Shown here: positions 58,739-64,000 of the stretch, piece by piece
Numbering within the stretch: the stretch's first letter is position 1
Layout of the letters: every line of letters begins with the position of its first letter
Source: Acidimicrobiaceae bacterium
Lineage (GTDB): Bacteria; Actinomycetota; Acidimicrobiia; Acidimicrobiales; MedAcidi-G1
DNA length: 64,000 nt
Assembly (NCBI GenBank): GCA_002687745.1
Contig: NZBE01000010.1
Coordinates: forward strand, 38,666-102,665
Direction: 5' to 3'
Made by a program: the position numbers and the translations under genes
The notes under the pieces: model-generated
The model's input: only the letters and a program-made list of their open reading frames with translations
Told to the model about the DNA's origin: nothing
Databases searched by the model: none

Positions 58739-60019
58739 GTGATCGACGTAAGGCTCCTTCGCAGCGACCCGGACTCTGTGAAGGCCGCCATTGGCCGCCG
58801 CGGTGAGGACACCGGCCCCCTGGACCGGGTTCTGGCCCTCGACGTTCAACAGCGCCAACTGGGCGAGGAACGCGATGCCTTCCGCAACGAGGTCAGGAAC
58901 ATCTCCCAGGAGGTCGGCGACCTGCACAGGCAGGAAAGGGGAGACGAGGCAGCGTCACTCCAGGAGCGCAGCCGTGAACTCGGCGACAAGGCCGATGCGC
59001 TGTCCGATGAGGCTGACGCCCTGGCGGGTGAGATTCGTGACCTGTTGCTGCGTATACCCAACATCCCGGCCGACGAGTGTCCCGACGGTGCCAACGAACA
59101 CGACAACGTGGTCACCCGGGTCGAGGGATTCGACGAGGCCACCTGGGCGGACCACCAGCGGGTCCCCCACTGGGAGATCGGCGAAGAGCTCGGAATCCTC
59201 GACGTTGAGCGTGGAACCAAGCTGTCAGGCTCCATGTTCGTCATGTACAGCGGCCTCGGCGCCACGTTGTGCAGGGCGCTCGTGCAGTACGGCCTCGACA
59301 GGAACGTCGATGCCTATCGCGAGATGAGGCCGCCGACGCTGGTGTCCACATCCACGATGACCTCGACGGGTCATCTCCCCAAGTTCGAGGATGACGCCTA
59401 CCACCTTGAGCGCGATGACCTGTGGGCCATTCCGACAGCTGAGGTGCCCCTCACCTCGTTGGCACGCGACGAGGTCCTCGATGAGGCCGACCTGCCCATG
59501 AAGTTGATGGCCCACACCTCGTGCTTCAGGCGTGAGGCCGGGTCGGCGGGCCGCGACACCCGTGGTCTCCTGCGGATCCACGAGTTCGACAAGGTGGAGC
59601 TTCTGGCCTACGCCACTCCGGAGCAGGCCGCCGAGGTCCATGCCGACATCCTTGCCAGGGCAGAGTCGGCCATGGTCGACCTGGGTCTCGTGTACCGCAT
59701 CCTCGACCTGTGCACCGGCGACCTGGGGGCCTCGTCGGCCCGCACCTTCGACATCGAGGTCTACGCCCCGGGCGCAGACCAGTGGCTCGAGGTCTCGTCG
59801 GTTTCATGGTTCAGCGACTACCAGGCACGTCGGGCCAACGTCCGGTACAGGCCCGAGGGGCAAAAGGGCACGGCGGTGGTGCACACCCTGAACGGCTCGG
59901 GCCTGGCTGTTCCACGAGTGTGGGCTGCGGTGGTCGAGACCCACAGGCAGCCTGATGGAACCATCGCGGTTCCTGAACCCCTGCTGCCCTACTTCCGTGG
60001 TGGCACGGTCATTTCCTGA
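58739..60019 (+). CDS. serS: Seryl-tRNA synthetase
   Basis: A 426-residue class II synthetase charging tRNA-Ser. The N-terminal long antiparallel coiled coil (about 30-100) is evident. Class II motif 2 is TSCFRREAGSAGRDTRGLLRIHEF near residue 261-284, with the Ser-site TAEVPLTSL near 233, and motif 3 is NGSGLAVPRVWAAVVE near 384. GTG 58739 follows a leaderless-type promoter. It is convergent with the crcB genes, with 4 bases between stops. Confidence 0.96.
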   Translation: MIDVRLLRSDPDSVKAAIGRRGEDTGPLDRVLALDVQQRQLGEERDAFRNEVRNISQEVGDLHRQERGDEAASLQERSRELGDKADALSDEADALAGEIRDLLLRIPNIPADECPDGANEHDNVVTRVEGFDEATWADHQRVPHWEIGEELGILDVERGTKLSGSMFVMYSGLGATLCRALVQYGLDRNVDAYREMRPPTLVSTSTMTSTGHLPKFEDDAYHLERDDLWAIPTAEVPLTSLARDEVLDEADLPMKLMAHTSCFRREAGSAGRDTRGLLRIHEFDKVELLAYATPEQAAEVHADILARAESAMVDLGLVYRILDLCTGDLGASSARTFDIEVYAPGADQWLEVSSVSWFSDYQARRANVRYRPEGQKGTAVVHTLNGSGLAVPRVWAAVVETHRQPDGTIAVPEPLLPYFRGGTVIS

Positions 60020-60023
60020 CGCC

Positions 60024-60356
60024 TCATACGGCCAGGGCGATGCCGGCGAGTGCTGCCAGCGTTCCCCCGACAAGGGTCAGCGACACGTAGACGGCGCTGG
60101 ACCCGACACCCCGTTCGTCTGAAATGGCCGAGGTGTCGGCTACGAATGCGGAGAGCGTTGTCAGGGCACCCAGGCCGCCGGTGCCGATAATTGTTACGGC
60201 CGGTCCCGTGAGCCCCGCCATCAGGCCGAGGGCGAACGAACCCGCCACGTTCACAAGGAGAGTGCCGCGTTCGGCGCCGGGCCAGACGTGGACGGCGACA
60301 GTCCGGAGTGCTGTGGCGGCGGCCGCGACCAGGGCGAAGAGGACGGCGGTGCTCAT
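60024..60356 (-). CDS. crcB: CrcB/Fluc fluoride channel family protein (divergent partner)
   Basis: A 110-residue four-helix membrane protein. The family features are GTLLVNVAGSFALG near residue 31 and GGLGALTTLSAF near 60, where canonical Fluc proteins have TTFSTF. Fluc channels work as antiparallel dual-topology dimers. Tandem pairs like this one often form heterodimers, one member being more divergent. Its ATG overlaps the upstream crcB stop as ATGA. Confidence 0.82.
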   Translation of the reverse strand: MSTAVLFALVAAAATALRTVAVHVWPGAERGTLLVNVAGSFALGLMAGLTGPAVTIIGTGGLGALTTLSAFVADTSAISDERGVGSSAVYVSLTLVGGTLAALAGIALAV

Positions 60357-60742
60357 GTAGCTGCACCGTTGGCCATGGTCATGGTCCTGGCCCGGTCGAA
60401 GCAGACGAGACCACCGACCACGGATGCAATCAGGTAGGTGGCGGCCATTCCGAGGTGCCCGCCGCGCATGAGCTGGGCGGCCTCAACGGTGAACGTGGAA
60501 AAGGTGGTGAGGCCTCCGCAGAAGCCCGCGCCGACGAGGAGCCTGGCTCTGTGGTGTACGGCCCTTCCGACAAGTACCCCGAGAATGGCGCATCCGACCA
60601 GGTTCACGATGAGTACCGACCAGGGAAAGGTCGTCGACGGCCCGAGGGTGAGGACGGCCCACCTGGTACCGGCTCCGGCGGTGCCACCTACGGCGACGAG
60701 GCCGGTCATTGCCGGGGTGATCTGTGGGATGTGTCGGGGCAT
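60353..60742 (-). CDS. crcB: CrcB/Fluc fluoride ion channel
   Basis: A 129-residue four-helix fluoride exporter protecting against cytoplasmic fluoride. Canonical motifs are GGTAGAGTRWAVLTL near residue 19, PWSVLIVNLVGCAILG near 40 and CGGLTTFSTFTVEAAQL near 75. It is the first of a tandem pair with the divergent CrcB. No fluoride riboswitch is apparent: the gene follows ccdA after 9 bases and is probably co-transcribed with ccdA and tlpA. Confidence 0.9.
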   Translation of the reverse strand: MPRHIPQITPAMTGLVAVGGTAGAGTRWAVLTLGPSTTFPWSVLIVNLVGCAILGVLVGRAVHHRARLLVGAGFCGGLTTFSTFTVEAAQLMRGGHLGMAATYLIASVVGGLVCFDRARTMTMANGAAT

Positions 60743-60751
60743 CGGCGGATC

Positions 60752-61864
60752 CTATGAACGGCGATTCCCGGTGGATCCCCTTAGTGCTGCCCTGGTCCAG
60801 GTGAGGAGCACGAGCACAGCGGTGGCGGTGACCAGCACCTCCAGTGGAACAGCCCACCGAACCGGGTCGGACAACCAGTGTGAGATCCGTTCAGGCCAGG
60901 CGATGGCGACGCGGACGACGGGGAAGAGGACCAGCTCGCCGCGGTACATGATGCCCTCCAACACAGCCCAGGCCACGGCCGTTGCCATCAGGAGGTCCCG
61001 TCGTTTCCGGGCGGCCATTGCCGGCGTGACTCCCCAGATGGCAGTGGTCCAGATGAGCAGCCACAGGGCCAGGCCCACCCGGGTGCCCCCCACCTCGGCG
61101 GTCCAGTTGGTGAGGTGAACCTGCAGCGTGGTGACGGCATCGATGATCGGGTTCGAGGCAGTGTTGACATCGGCGAGGATGCGGATCTCGTAGACGCCGT
61201 AGACGATCAGGTAGGCACCACCCAGCAGCAGGGCGAACGCCCCGATCCGGTCGATGTGTGGGAGCAGTCGCCGGAGGTGTCGGACGGCGCCTCCCCTGGC
61301 GACGGCCAGTGACAGGGTCAGGGCAGTCAGAACCGCCGCCATGCCCGCAGCGAAGGCCAGGTACACGACGAGGCCCTCGATGATTCCCTCACGCCGGAAG
61401 CTGCCGGCCACGTGCAGCAGAAACAGCGGGGCGGCACAGCCGATTGACACAACGGCGTAGGACATCCCGAACCCGAATACCGACCAGAGTTCCCGTGAGC
61501 GGGGTCCCCTTCGGGGCTGCAGGAATGACAGGTTGGGCTTGCGACCGGCAAGGATCGCGATTCCGTATGGGATGAGCATTGCACCGATTGCGACGGTTAC
61601 CCACGGGGTGCGTCGTGCCACGGCGTCCTCGCTGACCAGGTAGGTGACAGCCAGGCCGAGTGCACCGAAGACCATGACGAAGGCACCTGTCAGGGTGAGG
61701 CTGACCACAAGACCCCGCATCACCTGTTCGGGGCGGGCCCTTGTGTCGTCGGTGTCTCGCCCGATGAAGTACCCGAGCCAGGTGGGCAGCATTGCGAAGC
61801 CACAGGGGTTTACGGCTGTCACGATTCCCAGGGTGAACGGCAGGGCGATGCCGATGTCGATCAT
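60752..61864 (-). CDS. ccdA: CcdA/DsbD-type cytochrome c biogenesis transmembrane protein with C-terminal extension
   Basis: A 370-residue membrane protein. The first 225 residues are the CcdA core, which moves reducing equivalents across the membrane through Cys21 in NPCGFAMLP and Cys143 in SIGCAAP. The rest, about 230-370, adds three or four further membrane helices not seen in ordinary CcdA proteins (near 240 residues). It should reduce the thioredoxin-like protein encoded upstream, 25 bases away, for heme attachment to cytochrome c. That fits the cytochrome c domain of CtaC. Confidence 0.86.
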   Translation of the reverse strand: MIDIGIALPFTLGIVTAVNPCGFAMLPTWLGYFIGRDTDDTRARPEQVMRGLVVSLTLTGAFVMVFGALGLAVTYLVSEDAVARRTPWVTVAIGAMLIPYGIAILAGRKPNLSFLQPRRGPRSRELWSVFGFGMSYAVVSIGCAAPLFLLHVAGSFRREGIIEGLVVYLAFAAGMAAVLTALTLSLAVARGGAVRHLRRLLPHIDRIGAFALLLGGAYLIVYGVYEIRILADVNTASNPIIDAVTTLQVHLTNWTAEVGGTRVGLALWLLIWTTAIWGVTPAMAARKRRDLLMATAVAWAVLEGIMYRGELVLFPVVRVAIAWPERISHWLSDPVRWAVPLEVLVTATAVLVLLTWTRAALRGSTGNRRS

Positions 61865-61889
61865 CGGCGGTGCCCGCTGGTAGTCGTGG

Positions 61890-62387
61890 TCACGACAGGT
61901 ACTCGTCGATTGCCGCCTGGAGGCCGTCGTAGTCGAGTTGACCCTGGTGGACGCGGACGAGCTCGCCTGACCTGTCGATGAAGGCCGTGGCCGGGAGGCC
62001 TACGGCTCTCAGGGCGGCTACGAAGCCTCCGTCGGGATCCCGGCCCAGCAGGTAGGTGACGCCTATCTCCTCGATCCGTTGTGCGGCCCTGGTGGGCGAG
62101 TCGCTGATGTTGAGGCCCACGAACCGGATTTCGTCGCCGCGGTCCCGGTGCACGGCCTCGAGGTCGGGCATCTCCTCGAGGCACGGTGCACACCAGGTGG
62201 CCCACAGGTTGACGACGATCGGGCGACCGTCCTGCCTGTGGAGTTCGGCCAGGGTGGTGGTGCCGCCGTCGACCAGTTCGAAGGACCGGTCCAGTGCGCT
62301 GTCTCTCGTGACAGGCGTACCGGGTTCGGTTGCACACGAGGTGGAGGCCAGTGCGATGAACAGCAGTGCGATAGGGAGCCTGTACAC
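61890..62387 (-). CDS. TlpA/ResA-type thioredoxin-like lipoprotein
   Basis: A 165-residue extracytoplasmic thiol-disulfide protein. A signal peptide ends in a lipobox-like STSC (Cys18). The active site is WCAPC (Cys66, Cys69) in LWATWCAPCLEEMP, and GLPATAF supplies the cis-Pro loop. ResA-like proteins reduce apocytochrome c using electrons from CcdA, encoded next. GTG 62387 is supported by a TACCGT box 7 nt upstream. Confidence 0.9.
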   Translation of the reverse strand: MYRLPIALLFIALASTSCATEPGTPVTRDSALDRSFELVDGGTTTLAELHRQDGRPIVVNLWATWCAPCLEEMPDLEAVHRDRGDEIRFVGLNISDSPTRAAQRIEEIGVTYLLGRDPDGGFVAALRAVGLPATAFIDRSGELVRVHQGQLDYDGLQAAIDEYLS

Positions 62388-62394
62388 GGGGCTG

Positions 62395-62400
62395 ACGGTA
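62395..62400 (-). promoter_or_regulatory. -10 box of a leaderless tlpA-ccdA-crcB promoter
   Basis: TACCGT on the minus strand ends 7 nt before the GTG of the TlpA-like gene and helps to fix that start. Confidence 0.45.
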
Positions 62401-62429
62401 GTCGGGACCCCGCATGGTTGGTGCGCCCC

Positions 62430-62469
62430 CCCGGGCCGGGGATCGCCAGAGGCGTCACCCCGGCCCGGG
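62430..62469 (-). terminator. Perfect 12-bp hairpin downstream of whiB
   Basis: CCCGGGCCGGGG (62430-62441) pairs perfectly with CCCCGGCCCGGG (62458-62469) around a 16-nt loop. It lies about 70 bases after the whiB stop and before the tlpA promoter. No T-tract follows, so it would be a U-less terminator. Confidence 0.5.
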
Positions 62470-62541
62470 TCTGGGCGGCTTGTGCTCCCCGTGGGCCGAC
62501 CGGATGGTCGAGCACCGGCGTCGGGAGGGGTTTCCGACGCC

Positions 62542-62877
62542 TCAGGCCGACCTGAGTTCGACCTGGAGGTGGGCCGGGATCGGCACCACGGGGAGCTGGT
62601 CTTCGGGACGGGCCACCTTGGGTGGCCGTCCCCTGCGTCGCTTGGTGGCGAGCATGCGGCCGTTCAGGAACAGCTGACCGCCCCAGACGCCCCACGGCTC
62701 GCGCCGCTGGATGGCCCCCTCGAGGCATGAGGCCAGGGCCGGGCACCCTGCGCAGATGCGCTTCGCCTGGGCGATGTCGCCGAGGTCCTCTGAGAAGAAC
62801 ACCTCCAGCGGAACGCCGAGGCGCGAGCAGGCAGCGTCGTCGCGCCACACCTCCGGTTCGTACTGGAGTGCCTGCAT
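62542..62877 (-). CDS. WhiB-family iron-sulfur transcription regulator
   Basis: A 111-residue Wbl protein. The four cluster-binding cysteines are Cys17, Cys42, Cys45 and Cys51 (C-x24-C-x2-C-x5-C), followed by the turn GVWGG and the basic tail TKRRRGRPPK, an AT-hook-like DNA-contact segment. Wbl proteins sense O2 or NO and work with the principal sigma factor; the subtype cannot be assigned. AAAGGA precedes ATG 62877 by about 9 bases. A strong terminator lies just upstream. Confidence 0.93.
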   Translation of the reverse strand: MQALQYEPEVWRDDAACSRLGVPLEVFFSEDLGDIAQAKRICAGCPALASCLEGAIQRREPWGVWGGQLFLNGRMLATKRRRGRPPKVARPEDQLPVVPIPAHLQVELRSA

Positions 62878-62921
62878 TGTCCATGTCCTTTCGGTAGTTC
62901 GTCCTGTCTCTGATCTCTTCT

Positions 62922-62960
62922 AGAAAAAACTGAAAGGCCGCCGGATTTCTCCGGCGGCCT
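62922..62960 (-). terminator. Rho-independent terminator downstream of the 58-residue gene
   Basis: AGGCCGCCGG (62935-62944) pairs perfectly with CCGGCGGCCT (62951-62960) around a 6-nt loop. On the minus strand it is followed by TTCAGTTTTTT. This is the clearest intrinsic terminator in the window and implies a discrete transcript ending here, before whiB. Confidence 0.8.
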
Positions 62961-62987
62961 CGGGGTCTTGGTGTGCATTTCAGCTGA

Positions 62988-63164
62988 TCAGCTGGTTGCT
63001 CCCCGGGGCCGCTGGTGGATGGTCCAGAACACGTTCTTGTCCAGATGGTTGGACGTGGTCCATGTGGCCGTGAACGTGGCCGTATAGGTCGGCTTTACGA
63101 CGCGTGGCGAGAACGCGGGCGCGCCGGCCGGCTGGCCGTGGCGGTGCTGGTTCATCGACTGCAT
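62988..63164 (-). CDS. Hypothetical 58-residue protein
   Basis: ATG 63164 opens a 58-codon frame ending 27 bases before a strong terminator. Third codon positions are mostly G or C (36 of the last 43 by hand count), which supports coding against the overlapping 94-codon frame in the same gap (about 60%). The protein has a polar, His/Gln-rich N-terminus and a Thr/Trp/Phe-rich centre (TYTATFTATWTTSNH), then NVFWTIHQRP. I recognise no family. No clear ribosome-binding site is seen. TTGACG at 63299-63304 is a possible -35 box. Confidence 0.5.
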   Translation of the reverse strand: MQSMNQHRHGQPAGAPAFSPRVVKPTYTATFTATWTTSNHLDKNVFWTIHQRPRGATS

Positions 63165-63345
63165 GGTGCTGTCTGTCTGCCGTTTCGTGTGCTGTCTGCT
63201 TCTGTTTCGTCTGTCGGATTGCACGTGGCCCTCCGGTCAGGAACCCAAGGGTACGGGTAACCACGACGGGTGACCACCCAACACCATTGCGTGGTGGCCG
63301 TCAAGTGAATAAACGACGGTTCGTTGGATGACGTAAAACCGCAGG

Positions 63346-63882
63346 TCAGGAGGGTTGGAACAGGCCCGTCCGGTAGTGGCGCAGTTCTTCCAGAGATTCC
63401 CTGATGTCGTCCATCGCACGGTGTCCTACGGCCTTGTCTGGGGCCGAGTCGAGCAGTTCGGGCTTCCAACGCCTTGCCAGTTCCTTTACCGTTGACACGT
63501 CGATGGACCTGTAGTGGAGGAAGGTCTCGATCTCGGGCATCCATCTGGCCAGGAAGCGGCGGTCGGTTCCGATGGAGTTGCCACACAGGGGCACCGTGGC
63601 CGGTTCTGCGATGTGTTCCTTCAGGAATGCCAGCGTTGCGGCTGCGGCCTCGTCGTGGCTGGTGGTGGAGGCCGCAACTGCGTCGAGCAGGCCGCTTCGG
63701 GTGTGCATCTCCCTCACGTAGTCGCCCATCGTGGCCATGGCCCCGGCCGGTTGGTGGATGACGATGTCGGGGCCTTCGGCGACCAGGTCGAGGTTGTCGT
63801 CGGTTATGAGCGTGGCGATCTCGACGATGACATCGGTGGCGGTGTCCAGTCCTGTCATCTCCAGGTCGATCCATGCGAGCAC
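63346..63882 (-). CDS. orn: Oligoribonuclease
   Basis: A 178-residue DEDDh 3'-5' exoribonuclease that clears 2-5-nt RNA and, in many bacteria, pGpG from c-di-GMP turnover. The first DEDD residues are in WIDLEMTGLD, with MHTRSGL, the GNSIGTDRRFLARWMPEIE block and HYRSIDVSTVKELARRW. HRAMDDIRESLEELRHYR supplies the last His and Asp. GTG 63882 is preferred to ATG 63924: it matches the family N-terminus and has TAGGCT 7 nt upstream. Confidence 0.93.
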   Translation of the reverse strand: MLAWIDLEMTGLDTATDVIVEIATLITDDNLDLVAEGPDIVIHQPAGAMATMGDYVREMHTRSGLLDAVAASTTSHDEAAAATLAFLKEHIAEPATVPLCGNSIGTDRRFLARWMPEIETFLHYRSIDVSTVKELARRWKPELLDSAPDKAVGHRAMDDIRESLEELRHYRTGLFQPS

Positions 63883-63889
63883 GGCGTTG

Positions 63890-63895
63890 AGCCTA
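63890..63895 (-). promoter_or_regulatory. -10 box of a leaderless orn promoter
   Basis: TAGGCT on the minus strand ends 7 nt before GTG 63882 and decides that start. Confidence 0.45.
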
Positions 63896-63975
63896 TGGCG
63901 GTCGGTCCCGACAGGCGTGCCCATGAGCTGTTTCGGGTCTCTGCAGGGTCGGGTTGGGTGTCAGGTGGGTCGGGC

Positions 63976-63981
63976 TAGGGT
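63976..63981 (+). promoter_or_regulatory. -10 box of a gene starting at the window edge
   Basis: TAGGGT ends 7 nt before GTG 63989, the same geometry as the other leaderless promoters. Confidence 0.4.
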
Positions 63982-63988
63982 CGCCGCC

Positions 63989-64000
63989 GTGCTGGAGATA
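63989..64000 (+). CDS. Start of an unidentified gene cut by the window edge
   Basis: Only GTG CTG GAG ATA is visible, placed 7 nt after a TAGGGT box. The promoter geometry, not the four codons, is the reason for listing it. Nothing can be said about the product. Confidence 0.3.

Noticed and set aside
62980..63264. A 94-codon frame overlapping the 58-residue gene
   Set aside because: Its third-position G+C is clearly lower than that of the overlapping 58-codon frame, and its protein is a low-complexity Arg/Pro/His mix.

Overview
The window is high-GC DNA with densely packed genes on both strands and short gaps. It looks actinobacterial. The evidence is a WhiB regulator with four cysteines, a dnaK-grpE-dnaJ-hspR operon with HspR-type operators, a clpS-DUF2017 pair, a mycobacterial-type dcd, an ACT-domain malic enzyme, tRNA genes without encoded CCA, and many TANNNT boxes 6-10 nt before start codons (leaderless promoters). 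A member of the class Acidimicrobiia is my best guess; this is inference and there is no rRNA to confirm it.

Layout. 1-639: C-terminal part of an FGGY (glycerol-kinase-like) kinase. 654-7546 (minus): phenylacetate catabolism (paaZ-A-D-B-C, paaK) with a proline-racemase-family gene inserted. 7660-7730: tRNA-Gly. 7850-17916: two divergent arms encoding an adenosine/MTA deaminase (mtaD-like), a class II aldolase-SDR fusion, an SDR and a DUF985 cupin on the minus strand, and mtnA, a three-gene nucleoside-type ABC importer and an mtnP-family phosphorylase on the plus strand. Together they make a coherent route from methylthioadenosine or 5'-deoxyadenosine to DHAP plus an aldehyde. 17950-24121: PhyH dioxygenase, dcd, a membrane Fe-S oxidoreductase, an ammonium transporter behind a GlnR-like box, and phosphoglycerate mutase. 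24164-28305: dnaK-grpE-dnaJ-hspR with a HAIR-like operator on the promoter and a structured leader.

28598-40907 holds nearly the whole de novo purine pathway (purA, D, E, B, C, S, Q, L, F, M) followed by pyrE. It is interrupted between purQ and purL by an AT-richer patch carrying an unrecognised antisense gene. 40957-47335: ACT-malic enzyme, crotonase, acyl-CoA dehydrogenase, P450 plus ferredoxin, and aldehyde dehydrogenase. 47435-47758: a tRNA Glu-Asp-Phe cluster with a terminator hairpin. 47823-48616: DUF2017 and clpS. 49570-58708: heme O synthase and aa3-type cytochrome c oxidase genes (ctaC, D, E, F, G). These are preceded by a second subunit I-like gene that has lost five of the six expected metal-ligand histidines, a subunit III-like gene, and an unknown membrane protein. 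58739-64000: serS, a crcB pair in an operon with ccdA and tlpA, whiB, a small unannotated protein, oligoribonuclease, and the first codons of another gene.

Two regions deserve most attention. One is the deaminase-phosphorylase-isomerase-aldolase cluster, apparently a 5'-deoxynucleoside disposal route. The other is the ligand-less oxidase-like module beside the real oxidase. A recurrent smaller theme is micro-ORFs of 10-31 codons whose stop codon overlaps the next gene's start. They occur before purS, ctaG, clpS, dcd and the first ABC permease.
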